Notes: generated from the sequence alone by a model not told the origin. Positions 1-8,874 are shown, counted from the stretch's first letter. The stretch is 30,529 nt of DNA from Fimiplasma intestinipullorum (GCA_018715065.1 DVMJ01000053.1:1-30529), one strand, 5' to 3'. Program-made: numbers and translations.

Positions 1-2826
1 GTACCGTTTGAACCATTTTTGATTAAACAGCTTTCGCCCGAACCCGTTTTTGATCAGATACCGCAAGTTCCTGAACGCCCGCTTCTAAGTTACTTACCTT
101 CTTTAGATCCAGGGTCATCTGTACCAGCGGAATGGCGATTATCCTGGATCGAGGTGTTCAGTCCGCTTCTGTATCCCTGCTTGATGTACTTTTCGAGTTA
201 TCGGGCTATGAGCAGGCTATTTTTATTGGCTGCTGTTTTGATGGTTCTGTTGCGTTTAGGTGATCATGTCCTGAAAAAATACCGCGCTCACCTGTCTGAA
301 CGAATCGCAAAACAGCGTTTACAGATCCAGGATTGGCTGATGACGGGCTTTATGATGGTGGTTCAGGAAGCGAGTTTTCCAGATCTGGCGACTTTGCATC
401 AGGATTATCAGCGTTATCAGGATTATCTGGCTTGGCCAATGACGGATCCGCGTTTTGGCAGTGTTGCCCTGACAAGTGGGATAGGCATCTGCCTGTTTGC
501 GTATCAGGCGATCCTGGTGCGTTTAGAGAAGACAGACCAGTTGGCTTTTCTTATCTACCAATTGATGGTCTATCACCATCCTCATCAGCTGGGGATCGTT
601 TTCTTCTTGGAAAAGGACGGTTGGCTTGATTGGCAGCACTGGGTTTCACACGCTTATCAGAATGGTCAGTTTTTAATTAGCTTTCAGCAGGCTTCAGATC
701 AGGTGCTTTTGAACAGTTTAGTCGATCGGCACTATGTTTTGATTAGCCAACGTGCGCTTGCTCATTCCCTGAAAGAAGCGGTGGTGCTTTATTTAGACGT
801 CATTCATCAACCGGTCGAGGCAATTCTCGATTTTCAGGCTGGTCAGTGGATCGATCTGAAGCAAGGCGGCAAGAAAACATTCTTTACCACAGAGACGATG
901 CCTCAAAAGGAATGGTTCTACACCTATTTTCAAGCGCATCTTCCTGCCTTTTTAACGCTTTCTAAGCAGCGGGACTTTGCGGATCTCTTCGAAGATGGAC
1001 TTGATATCGCATCAAACTGGCAACAGAACGACCCGCTGTTTCATCTGAGGGCACCGATTGGTTTTGATTTGGATGGCAAGGTGTTGAAACTGGATCTGCA
1101 TGAGGCTTATGATGGTCCGCATTTACTGGTTGCCGGTATGACAGGGTCTGGGAAAAGTGTCTGGCTCAGTCAGCTGATCTTGAGCCTGAGTGTCTTCTAT
1201 GCGCCCGGTTGCTTGCAGTACTTTTTGATTGATTTTAAAGGCGGCGGGCTGTCCTGGCGATTTGAAAAACTACCCCATGTAGCGATGACGCTGACGAATC
1301 TGGAAGAAAACCAGATGCGCCGGGCACTGTATGCACTGGAGGATGAACTCAATTGGCGTGAACAGACACTGCTTGACATGGCAAGACAGACAGGTGAGGC
1401 TATCAGTGATCTGATGAGCCTGGAAAGGCTGAATCGTCAGGGAAAAGTGAAGCAACGATTGGCTCACTTATTGATCATTATCGATGAATTCGCCGAATTA
1501 AAACAGCTCTATCCAGAGATGCTGAAACAGCTGATTCGCATTGCCCGCGTAGGGCGTAGTCTTGGGATCCATCTTATCATGGCTACGCAGCAGCCTTCGG
1601 GTGTTATCGATGGGCAGATTCTGGCTAATTTGAAAAGTCGCTTGCTCTTTCGTGTAGCGAACCGCCAGGAAAGTCAGGAAATTATCGGTACGCCGCAAGC
1701 GGCTGCTTTAAAAGAAGCCGGCACTTTTTATTTTGCCTCCGGCAATCAGACACATGTCCAGTTTGGCAAGGGTCCTTTGTGGAAAGAGGATCGTCAGTCA
1801 ATGTTGCGGGTCGGTCATTGTGTAGCGCTTGATGCGCAAGATGATTTTCAATTGCTGATCAGTCAGCCAGAAATGGTCCGTTCCTTGGAACAGCGTTTGA
1901 TCGAAACCATGATCCGTTTATCACCCCAGGTCGAACCGCTATATGCTAGGGATTTTCCGCATGATCCCTCACCGTTGCCCGTAAGCTCACTTTCACGGTT
2001 TGCGCTGGGCTATATTGATGATTTTTATCATCGTGCTTTTCCGTATTATGAAGTCAATTTTAAGCAGGGACTTTTGATCGTGGGTGAGCAGGAAGAAATG
2101 TTAGAGAACTTTTTTTCTTTACTGCCTAAAGAGACACTGGTCATCGGCGATATTCAGCTTTCCCATTTTACCAGTCTGCCAATTGAAACAGTAAAGCTCA
2201 AAGACTATCTGGAAAGTCTGACCAGCGAGATCCTGGTTGTTTTCTATGGTCAGGCTGCTGCTTTTGACCAGCAACCTGATCTGTATCAATGGCTGGCTCA
2301 TCAGAAAATGATCGGTTATTGTTTTATTGAACCAACTGCGGCCTTCTTGCGAATGCGCCTTTTGCAGCTGTGCACATACCAGCTCTGCTTCAGTCAGGGT
2401 CAGGAACGTTATCTGCTGGAGCGAACGACTAGTTTATCACTTGCTTCACCGCTGGAGATGTTTTTGCGTCAGGATCAGATCATCTACAAAGGACGTCTTT
2501 TTCAGGCGACAGGCTGTTCTCTTTTAAGTGAGATATCGCAAGCCATGCTGTGTTTAGGACGCTGGCATGACCAGCCGTATTATACGCAGCGCTGTATCGT
2601 CCTGGAGGATGAGGAGGGAATCTATCGTGCTTATTTAGCCAGTCAGCATACGTCGTATCGGCTCGTGTGGCATTATCCTGAGTCAGATCATGCACTGTGG
2701 ATCTATTGTGTTTCTCATCATTTGGCTAGTTTTCTGAGACAGAATGGTATGCTTGAAGAGGCGCTGCATCTGCGAACAGAACAAAGGACGGTGTACCTGG
2801 ATGGCACATGTCAGCTTGAATTCTGA
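1..2826 (+). CDS. essC: EssC/YukB-like FtsK/SpoIIIE ATPase of a type VII secretion system (5' end outside window)
   Basis: This would be the membrane ATPase that drives export of WXG100 proteins. The frame is open from base 1 and the first possible start is a TTG at 19, so the N-terminus, where EssC proteins carry FHA domains, is probably off the left edge. Residues below count from that TTG. Two hydrophobic stretches lie at about 45-80. The first ATPase module has Walker A GMTGSGKS (373-380), an LIDFKGGG segment, Walker B LLIIIDEF (484-491) and an IHLIMATQQPSG sensor-like segment, all typical of EssC module D1. The next module aligns by position (685-694, LLIVGEQEEM) but has lost the G-K-S/T of Walker A, and no third intact module follows before the stop. 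EssC relatives usually carry two or three modules, so this one is reduced. It overlaps the next gene by 26 bases. Confidence 0.87.
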   Translation, partial: VPFEPFLIKQLSPEPVFDQIPQVPERPLLSYLPSLDPGSSVPAEWRLSWIEVFSPLLYPCLMYFSSYRAMSRLFLLAAVLMVLLRLGDHVLKKYRAHLSERIAKQRLQIQDWLMTGFMMVVQEASFPDLATLHQDYQRYQDYLAWPMTDPRFGSVALTSGIGICLFAYQAILVRLEKTDQLAFLIYQLMVYHHPHQLGIVFFLEKDGWLDWQHWVSHAYQNGQFLISFQQASDQVLLNSLVDRHYVLISQRALAHSLKEAVVLYLDVIHQPVEAILDFQAGQWIDLKQGGKKTFFTTETMPQKEWFYTYFQAHLPAFLTLSKQRDFADLFEDGLDIASNWQQNDPLFHLRAPIGFDLDGKVLKLDLHEAYDGPHLLVAGMTGSGKSVWLSQLILSLSVFYAPGCLQYFLIDFKGGGLSWRFEKLPHVAMTLTNLEENQMRRALYALEDELNWREQTLLDMARQTGEAISDLMSLERLNRQGKVKQRLAHLLIIIDEFAELKQLYPEMLKQLIRIARVGRSLGIHLIMATQQPSGVIDGQILANLKSRLLFRVANRQESQEIIGTPQAAALKEAGTFYFASGNQTHVQFGKGPLWKEDRQSMLRVGHCVALDAQDDFQLLISQPEMVRSLEQRLIETMIRLSPQVEPLYARDFPHDPSPLPVSSLSRFALGYIDDFYHRAFPYYEVNFKQGLLIVGEQEEMLENFFSLLPKETLVIGDIQLSHFTSLPIETVKLKDYLESLTSEILVVFYGQAAAFDQQPDLYQWLAHQKMIGYCFIEPTAAFLRMRLLQLCTYQLCFSQGQERYLLERTTSLSLASPLEMFLRQDQIIYKGRLFQATGCSLLSEISQAMLCLGRWHDQPYYTQRCIVLEDEEGIYRAYLASQHTSYRLVWHYPESDHALWIYCVSHHLASFLRQNGMLEEALHLRTEQRTVYLDGTCQLEF

Positions 2827-3058
2827 CTGGTATTGGTTTTTTGTTTATGTACCCGTTCTTCAAAAGGAATGGCGGGTTACCGTAGCAGAAGGCATTACTT
2901 TTGATAAGCTGGCTCATTTTTTCTCTGAACGCTATCCGATTTTAGCAACTTTTTGTCCCCTTTACTTTTATGATAGCAATCATCAGGTTTATCTTGATCC
3001 ATCTTTGACACCTGCAGAGATGACATTGCCGGCAGGAACATTATTGTATCTAATCTGA
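2801..3058 (+). CDS. Small YukD/EsaB-like (ubiquitin-fold) protein
   Basis: An 85-residue protein starting at ATG 2801, inside the 3' end of the EssC-like gene. I preferred this start to an in-frame codon at 2744 because the extra upstream residues are Cys/Arg-rich and unlike a protein N-terminus. It has alternating hydrophobic strands, a central helix-like segment (FDKLAHFFSERY) and a closing GTLLYLI strand, which resembles the size and fold pattern of YukD/EsaB, the ubiquitin-like accessory proteins of Firmicutes type VII systems. Its position between the ATPase and the WXG100 genes supports this, but sequence similarity is weak and the call rests mainly on context. Confidence 0.55.
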   Translation: MAHVSLNSDWYWFFVYVPVLQKEWRVTVAEGITFDKLAHFFSERYPILATFCPLYFYDSNHQVYLDPSLTPAEMTLPAGTLLYLI

Positions 3059-3072
3059 AAGGAGGTGAGAGG

Positions 3073-3375
3073 ATGGCTGGACAGATTCGCGTGACACCCG
3101 AATTTCTGGATTTAGCGAGCAGTCGTATGGACGCTAAGATCGAAGAATATCAGCATTTATATACGCGGCTCTATGAAGAAATTGATCGCTTGTCAGGAAG
3201 CTGGCAGGGTAAGGATCATCAGGCTTTTGTGGATCAGATTCGCGGCTTTGAAGGCGATTTTGTCAAGATGGCACAGCTGATGCGAGAGTACAGTCTGTAT
3301 CTGAAACAGAGTGCTAACGCTTACCGCGAGACACAGGAACAAGTTTGTTTAGCTTCCAGACGCTTACAGAATTAA
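3073..3375 (+). CDS. WXG100-family protein (ESAT-6-like), first of a pair
   Basis: A 100-residue, signal-peptide-free, helical protein with the W-x-G turn at W44-Q45-G46 between two predicted helices, the family hallmark. A strong AAAGGAGGTGA ribosome-binding site lies just upstream of ATG 3073. WXG100 proteins form helical-hairpin dimers and are exported by the EssC-type ATPase. The C-terminal helix contains Tyr84 but the YxxxD/E secretion signal is not met: the residue four after Tyr84 is Gln88 and the acidic residue is one further on. Its gene lies 14 bases after the YukD-like gene and 19 bases before a second WXG100-like gene. Confidence 0.88.
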   Translation: MAGQIRVTPEFLDLASSRMDAKIEEYQHLYTRLYEEIDRLSGSWQGKDHQAFVDQIRGFEGDFVKMAQLMREYSLYLKQSANAYRETQEQVCLASRRLQN

Positions 3376-3394
3376 GACAGGAAAGGAGAGACTT

Positions 3395-3691
3395 ATGGAT
3401 CAGATCTTAATTTCTTTTGTCAGAATGTTAGAGACCTCAGGTGTCCTTCGTCAGCTTAACAATCAGCTGACTGAGGCGCTGTATCAGATGAAGATACATA
3501 TGAATGAACTCGAAGGAAGCTGGGAAAGTGAAGCGTCGCTGACGATTCGCACCCGTTTCAATGCTTTAGAGCCGCGCTTTGAGCAGTATCATGATGTGAT
3601 TGAGGCTTATGCGCGTTTTCTGGATCTGACGGTTCAGCATTATGAAGCAACTGAAGCGACGCTGAAGCATAATGCTGATAACTTTGTATGA
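3395..3691 (+). CDS. WXG100-like protein with a W-x-S turn, second of a pair
   Basis: A 98-residue helical-hairpin protein of WXG100 size. The turn is W43-E44-S45, with serine in place of the usual glycine. The C-terminus carries a proper YxxxE signal (Y83 to E87), which the neighbouring WXG100 protein lacks. This suggests, as inference, that the two form a heterodimer in which this partner provides the export signal, as known for mycobacterial ESX pairs. The ribosome-binding site is GGAAAGGAGAG before ATG 3395. Its last four bases (ATGA, 3688-3691) are shared with the start of the lipoprotein gene. Confidence 0.8.
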   Translation: MDQILISFVRMLETSGVLRQLNNQLTEALYQMKIHMNELEGSWESEASLTIRTRFNALEPRFEQYHDVIEAYARFLDLTVQHYEATEATLKHNADNFV

Positions 3692-5682
3692 GACGTGGCT
3701 GGATCTGGCTTGTTTTTATAGCGTTTGTTTTATCTGGCTGCAGGCCTCCTGAATTGGATCAGGAGGCTTTTCTGGTTGATGAATGGCTGGATGCGTTAGA
3801 AGAGTGCTTTGGTGATCAAAGCGGGCAGGCGCGAGATCAATGGTTAGCAGGACTCGATACGACGGAGGATCGTCCCCTGACGCAGGAAGTCATGAGCATC
3901 ACTTTAGCTAGAGCGCTAGGTGTCGAAGAAAGCGAAGCTACCTTTGCGAATGCTTCACAGTATGAACAGGCCAGTACGATTCAGACGATATTAGAGATGG
4001 GATATGTCGAATTGACAGATGGCAGCTTTGCGGGGGAAAAGGTGATTGATGAAAAGAGCGCGCTGGCGATCCTGGAAAGAGCGAATACGGATTATACCGC
4101 TCTGACTTTTCCTGAAACAGTCTTTGAGCCATCGTATGTACAGGAACCGATCCCTTCACCGGTCGCTTTTGAGGGAACAGAAGGAACACTTCCAAGGCCC
4201 TCATCCATTCAGGAAGAAGGCTTATATCAGGTAGAAGACCGTTTTTATTGGGTGGAGATGAGCGATGAGGCCGTTACCTATCGCCAGGCGGCTTTAGAGG
4301 AAGTCATTCAAAATCTTGAGCTGCAGACGACCTTCAGTCCCGATTTGAGTGCGGGGCTGCAGCTTGAAAATGACCAGGCAGTACCTAATACCACTGCGCA
4401 AGCCCTGTTTCAACCACAGATCACACCGCTCAAATCTCGCTATTTTGCTTTTTCAATTAAGGGCGTGGATGTTTCCGGTCATGTATCGAGTTCCAGCCTC
4501 GAAGTCACACTGGGCGGCGAAATCAATGGCTTTGACATTGAGGATACTTTTTCAATCAGCAATCTGAAAATTACGGCAGATGCCTCATTGAATCCTTTTG
4601 CCCGCCAGAATCTCTTATTGAGGGTGGATTATGAGATAGACAACGTGATCTCGGCGGGTAAAAGCAAGTCCAGTCAGGTAAGCTTGCAGGAGATGAAGGC
4701 TGAAGATCTAGAGACCATTCGTGCCCGCATTGAACAGGTGACCGGTCTGTCGTTCGTGCAAAATGAACTGGATATCGTCACTTTTGAATTTCCAATTCCT
4801 GGCACGCTTCAGACCATGCAGGTCGGTTTGAATCTGAAGCTTTATGTTGGGATCAGTGGTGAGGTCGGGCTGGCCTTTTCCAGCACACAAAGCCATGGGA
4901 TCAAGGTTGTTGATGGCAAGGCACAGCGCATCCAGCATCATGAACATTCTCTTCAGCCCTATTTAGAAGGCAGTGCGGAATTGACTAGCGGTTTAAGTGT
5001 AGATCTGCGCGGATTTGGTTATCCATTGATTGATTTTGTTGCCGAAACCGGTGTTGGCGCGAGGGCAACGACAAAGGTACATTATGTCAATATGCGCGAC
5101 CAGCTGGTCGATTCTCCAACCTATGAGGCTTCCTTAACGCAATTAGAGGAGGTTGTTGCAGACTATCAGGGGAGCCAGGAAGCATTCATTGATCTGTGTG
5201 CTGACGTGGATCTCTATTGGCTGGTTCGCCTGCGTATCGGCAGTGCCTCAACGCTGGTCTCACGGTTCGGTTTATCGGGATCATGGACCCCAATCAAAAA
5301 GACGCTATCTTTGCTTCATTTAGAGAATCATCGCAATGTCGGCAGTTGTACCAGGGATTATACATTTTTGGAGGATGAACAGCTGCCGGAAGGTTTACAT
5401 TTGTCAAGCCAGACCTTATCTTTACATCCAGGCCAGACCTCTTTGTTGACACTGAGTGATGCCAATGGTGCGGTGGCAGCAAGCTGGAGGTCAGATGATC
5501 CGACGATTGCCTCCGTTTCTTCTGAGGGATTAGTGACGGCGCATCAATCCGGTATTACAGTGATCAAGGCCACGAGTCCATCCGGTCTGACACTCAGCTG
5601 TGTTGTTTATATTCCAGAAGAGTCAGAAGTAGAGTTCAGTCCGCTGAACGCTGCTTCTTTTTTCATAATTTACGAGATATGA
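3688..5682 (+). CDS. Large lipoprotein with C-terminal Ig-like (Big2) domain, coupled to the type VII locus
   Basis: A 664-residue predicted lipoprotein. After RR and a hydrophobic stretch comes the lipobox LSGC with Cys18 as the lipid-attachment residue, so the mature protein sits on the outer face of the membrane. Residues about 60-150 (an LTQEVMSITLARALG segment and an ALAILERA segment) faintly recall S-layer homology repeats; this is weak. The middle (about 200-520) is rich in alternating beta-strands with no family I can name. Residues about 570-645 look like a Big2 Ig-like domain (SWRSDDPTIASVSSEGLVTA). The start codon overlaps the WXG100-like stop as ATGA, implying translational coupling and a shared role, perhaps as a surface component or chaperone of the secretion system. 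That role is inference. Confidence 0.75.
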   Translation: MRRGWIWLVFIAFVLSGCRPPELDQEAFLVDEWLDALEECFGDQSGQARDQWLAGLDTTEDRPLTQEVMSITLARALGVEESEATFANASQYEQASTIQTILEMGYVELTDGSFAGEKVIDEKSALAILERANTDYTALTFPETVFEPSYVQEPIPSPVAFEGTEGTLPRPSSIQEEGLYQVEDRFYWVEMSDEAVTYRQAALEEVIQNLELQTTFSPDLSAGLQLENDQAVPNTTAQALFQPQITPLKSRYFAFSIKGVDVSGHVSSSSLEVTLGGEINGFDIEDTFSISNLKITADASLNPFARQNLLLRVDYEIDNVISAGKSKSSQVSLQEMKAEDLETIRARIEQVTGLSFVQNELDIVTFEFPIPGTLQTMQVGLNLKLYVGISGEVGLAFSSTQSHGIKVVDGKAQRIQHHEHSLQPYLEGSAELTSGLSVDLRGFGYPLIDFVAETGVGARATTKVHYVNMRDQLVDSPTYEASLTQLEEVVADYQGSQEAFIDLCADVDLYWLVRLRIGSASTLVSRFGLSGSWTPIKKTLSLLHLENHRNVGSCTRDYTFLEDEQLPEGLHLSSQTLSLHPGQTSLLTLSDANGAVAASWRSDDPTIASVSSEGLVTAHQSGITVIKATSPSGLTLSCVVYIPEESEVEFSPLNAASFFIIYEI

Positions 5683-5709
5683 CATATAAAACAATGAGGG
5701 GGTGGCGAT

Positions 5710-6792
5710 ATGACAAAAGCGCGATGGTTTGGACTGATTGTTTTGATCATTGTCAGTACAGGCATCCTGATGGTCTATAGTTCCAGTCATATTTGGGCTG
5801 CCTATAAGTTTAATGATGCTTTTTACTATCTGAAAAGACAGCTATTATTTGGTGTGCTGGGATTGGTGATGATGCTTGTTTTTGCCCGCTTGGATTATCA
5901 TTGGTATTTTCGTTATCGCAAGCTCATCCTTATGATCGGTTTTCTATTATTAGGTCTCGTTCTGATGCCGGGAGTCGGCAGTGTGCGTGGTGGCTCACGC
6001 TCCTGGTTTGGCTTGGGGCCGCTGTCCTTTCAGCCGTCAGAACTGTTCAAAGTCGCGATCATCATCTATATGGCACATTATCTTGGCAAACATTATACTG
6101 CAACGCGCAAACTGAAGACGATGCTCTTACCGTTATTATTGATGATGGGCGGTTTTCTTTTGATCATGTGTCAGCCCGATTTCGGGACAGGCTGTGTGAT
6201 GGCCCTAAGTGTGATCGTGATGATCATGGTGACTGCTTTTCCTTTCAAGTATTTTCTTTGGCTGGCAGGCATCGGGGTGTTAGGGGTGGGGATCCTGATT
6301 CTTTCAGCGCCTTATCGTCTGGCACGCATCACGGCGTATCTTGATCCCTTCAGCGATCCGCTGGGGAGTGGTTTTCAGATGATCCAGTCGCTTTATGCCA
6401 TTGGACCGGGTGGGCTTGTGGGTGTGGGCTTTGATCAAAGCTTTCAAAAACATTTCTATTTGCCTGAACCGCAGACCGATTTCATTTTTGCGATTTTCTG
6501 TGAAGAATTTGGTTTTCTCGGTGGTGTCATTCTGATCGGTTTATTTGGTCTGTTGCTTTATTTAGGCGTGCGGATCGCTTTAACGGCACCCGATAGTGAA
6601 GGCAGTTTTTTAGGAATTGGGATCATCGGAATGATTGCAATTCAGATCATGATCAATCTGGGAGTGGTTGTCGGTTTGCTGCCGGTCACCGGTATTACTT
6701 TGCCGTTTATGAGCTACGGCGGTTCGAGTCTGGTGATTTTAATGTCGGCCAGTGGGATCATCATGAATATTGCCAGACGTTCTCAGGCGTGA
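5710..6792 (+). CDS. ftsW: FtsW-type SEDS peptidoglycan glycosyltransferase
   Basis: A polytopic membrane protein of 360 residues in the SEDS family (FtsW/RodA/SpoVE), which polymerises lipid II into glycan strands. Visible family motifs are the RSWFGLGPLSFQPSELFK segment, the DPLGSGFQ loop, PEPQTDFIFAIFCEEFG with the conserved Asp257 that corresponds to the catalytic aspartate of the family, and the C-terminal PFMSYGGSSL. The ribosome-binding site GAGGGGGTGG lies 5 bases before ATG 5710. Its place directly before murG, murB and ftsQ favours the divisome enzyme FtsW over RodA; SpoVE is the other possibility, since SpoVE sits beside murG in Bacillus. The preceding gap of 27 bases has no obvious promoter. 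Confidence 0.93.
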   Translation: MTKARWFGLIVLIIVSTGILMVYSSSHIWAAYKFNDAFYYLKRQLLFGVLGLVMMLVFARLDYHWYFRYRKLILMIGFLLLGLVLMPGVGSVRGGSRSWFGLGPLSFQPSELFKVAIIIYMAHYLGKHYTATRKLKTMLLPLLLMMGGFLLIMCQPDFGTGCVMALSVIVMIMVTAFPFKYFLWLAGIGVLGVGILILSAPYRLARITAYLDPFSDPLGSGFQMIQSLYAIGPGGLVGVGFDQSFQKHFYLPEPQTDFIFAIFCEEFGFLGGVILIGLFGLLLYLGVRIALTAPDSEGSFLGIGIIGMIAIQIMINLGVVVGLLPVTGITLPFMSYGGSSLVILMSASGIIMNIARRSQA

Positions 6793-6810
6793 TTTGCTTA
6801 TCAAAATAAG

Positions 6811-6839
6811 TTCATTTTAAGCGCTGATTATGCTATAAT
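6811..6839 (+). promoter_or_regulatory. Sigma-A-type promoter for murG-murB-ftsQ
   Basis: The -35 is TTCATT (6811-6816), followed by a 17-base spacer and a perfect TATAAT (6834-6839) preceded by TGC, an extended -10. It lies in the 68-base gap between ftsW and murG, so it gives murG its own start besides read-through from ftsW. Confidence 0.65.
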
Positions 6840-6860
6840 GGCATTCAGGGAGTGAGATAA

Positions 6861-7949
6861 ATGCGAGTTATTTTTGGAACGGGCGGAACCGGTGGCCATT
6901 TGTATCCGGCTTTAGCCCTTGCGTCATATATTCAAAAACAGGATCCCACCAGTGAATTTCTCTTTGTCGGGACGCCCAATCATCTAGAGGCAACGGTTGT
7001 TCCGGCGCGAGGATATGCTTTTGAGGCAATGGATCTTCAGGGGTTGGCTGGATCTCCGATCAAAAAGGCCAAAGCACTGCTGAAGTTTGTGGGTTCTTTA
7101 AATAAATCGAAGAAGATCATTCGGAAGTTTAAACCGGATATTGTTGTTGGTTTTGGCGGCTATGTGAGTTCGTCTATTGTATTAGCGGCAAGCAAGCAGC
7201 ATATTCCAACGTTGATACATGAACAGAATTCAATTGTTGGCTTAGCCAATCGCATGCTGATCAAGCATGTGGATGCCATTGTGGCATGTTATGAGAAAGC
7301 CATGGAAAGCTTTCCTAAAGAAAAGACGTATTTATTAGGAAATCCGCGTGCCAGTGAAGTGGTAGAGATGACACTGACTGATCGGCGTGCCAGCTATGGC
7401 TTAGCCAAGGATCAGCCTTTTGTCCTGATCGTCATGGGCAGTCTCGGTTCATCTTCAGTGAATCGGGTCATTGAAGAAGCGATGGGACAGTTTGCCTCTA
7501 AGCCTTATGATGTCGTTTTTGTGACTGGCGAAAAACAGTACGATCGGGTCATGCGCGAAGTGGAAGAGGTCAGTTCTCAGGTCAAGATCGTTCCGTATGT
7601 GGATGATCTGCCTGGACTGATGCAGTATGCCAGTCTGGTGGTTTCCCGGGCCGGAGCTTCAACGCTGGCTGAAATCACGTCCTTAGGTGTTCCGGCGTTA
7701 TTGATCCCTAGTCCATATGTTGCCAGCAACCATCAGGAATACAATGCGCGTGAGCTATGTGATCAGGGCGCAGCCTGTATGATCCTGGAAAGTGAGCTGC
7801 AGCCGGATCGTTTAGTACAGACGATCGATGCCCTACTCTACGATAAACAAAAGCTTGATGATATGCGCCAGAGGGCGAAGGCTTTAGGCAAACCGCAGGC
7901 ATCACATGATATTTATGATCTAATGTTGAAAGTCATTCAAAGCAGGTGA
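6861..7949 (+). CDS. murG: MurG, UDP-GlcNAc:lipid I N-acetylglucosaminyltransferase
   Basis: Converts lipid I to lipid II at the inner face of the membrane, the last intracellular step of peptidoglycan precursor synthesis. At 362 residues it is the usual length. The N-terminal glycine loop GTGGTGGHLYPA (about 7-18), GFGGYVSSS, the HEQNSIVGLANR segment and the C-terminal donor-site region SRAGASTLAEIT with the following NHQEYNARELCD are all present. A GGGAGTGA ribosome-binding site precedes ATG 6861. It is followed after 4 bases by murB, so the two are co-translated. Confidence 0.96.
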   Translation: MRVIFGTGGTGGHLYPALALASYIQKQDPTSEFLFVGTPNHLEATVVPARGYAFEAMDLQGLAGSPIKKAKALLKFVGSLNKSKKIIRKFKPDIVVGFGGYVSSSIVLAASKQHIPTLIHEQNSIVGLANRMLIKHVDAIVACYEKAMESFPKEKTYLLGNPRASEVVEMTLTDRRASYGLAKDQPFVLIVMGSLGSSSVNRVIEEAMGQFASKPYDVVFVTGEKQYDRVMREVEEVSSQVKIVPYVDDLPGLMQYASLVVSRAGASTLAEITSLGVPALLIPSPYVASNHQEYNARELCDQGAACMILESELQPDRLVQTIDALLYDKQKLDDMRQRAKALGKPQASHDIYDLMLKVIQSR

Positions 7950-7953
7950 GAAG

Positions 7954-8874
7954 ATGGAATACAAAAAAGTAATCGACGATTTACAACAACTCAATTTGGG
8001 GACCATTCTGGAAAATGAACCGCTCTATAAGCACACGACTTACAAAGTCGGTGGGCCTTGCCGCATTTTTATCAAGGTCTTTAATGTAGAGTGTTTGAAG
8101 CAATTACTGCATTATATCGCCAGACATCATATTCCTTTTATGGTGATCGGAAAAGGCAGCAACTTGCTTTTTTCAGATCGTGAGTATCGCGGAATCATTA
8201 TTTCTTTAAATGATTATTTTACGGATATTCGTGTCAATGGTGAATATATGATTGCTCAGGCAGGTGTTAGTCTGATCAAGCTGAGCAATGATGCCTGCAA
8301 GTATGCCTTGTCCGGACTGGAGTTTTGCGGTGGCATTCCAGGCAGCATCGGGGGGGCGATCTTTATGAATGCGGGGGCCTATCTTAGCGAGATGAGTCGG
8401 GTCGTGGAAGAGGTGACGATCCTGGATGAGCACTATGAGGTCCGTGTGCTCAGCAATGCAGAAATGGCTTTTTCCTATCGCCGCTCAATTCTTCAGTCAC
8501 ATCCGAAGTGGATCGTTCTGGAAGTCAAGCTGCACCTCAAATCCGCTGATCGCAGCAAGATCCGTCAGCTAATGGATCATCGTAAAGAAAAAAGAATGGC
8601 AACGCAGCCCTGGAATTTACCAAGTGCAGGGTCAGTGTTCCGCAATCCGGAAAAGATACCGGCCTGGCAATGCATCGATGAATGCGGCTTAAGGGGATAT
8701 GAGATCGGCGGGGCGCAGATTTCCCCGAAGCATTCTAACTTTATTGTGAATAACGGATATGCGAGTGCCAGGGATATTCTGGATCTGATCGAATTAGCCC
8801 GTACGCGGGTCTATGAACGTTTTGGGATCAGGCTGCATACGGAAGTCAGGCTGGTGAACTGGCAGGATGACTAG
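7954..8874 (+). CDS. murB: MurB, UDP-N-acetylenolpyruvoylglucosamine reductase
   Basis: An FAD-dependent enzyme that reduces UDP-GlcNAc-enolpyruvate to UDP-MurNAc. The FAD-binding part shows YKVGGPC, GKGSNLLFSD and GGIPGSIGGAIFMNAGAY. The C-terminal domain has SAGSVFRNP with Ser227 in the place of the catalytic acid serine, and GGAQISPKHSNFIVN. At 306 residues it is the short (Bacillus-like) type. AGGTGAG before ATG 7954 is the ribosome-binding site. Its end overlaps the ftsQ start by 8 bases. Confidence 0.96.
   Translation: MEYKKVIDDLQQLNLGTILENEPLYKHTTYKVGGPCRIFIKVFNVECLKQLLHYIARHHIPFMVIGKGSNLLFSDREYRGIIISLNDYFTDIRVNGEYMIAQAGVSLIKLSNDACKYALSGLEFCGGIPGSIGGAIFMNAGAYLSEMSRVVEEVTILDEHYEVRVLSNAEMAFSYRRSILQSHPKWIVLEVKLHLKSADRSKIRQLMDHRKEKRMATQPWNLPSAGSVFRNPEKIPAWQCIDECGLRGYEIGGAQISPKHSNFIVNNGYASARDILDLIELARTRVYERFGIRLHTEVRLVNWQDD

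Noticed and set aside
5901..6344. 147-residue + strand frame inside ftsW
   Set aside because: Overlaps the conserved SEDS core in another frame; composition is unlike a protein (many Arg, His, Asp from the shifted frame).
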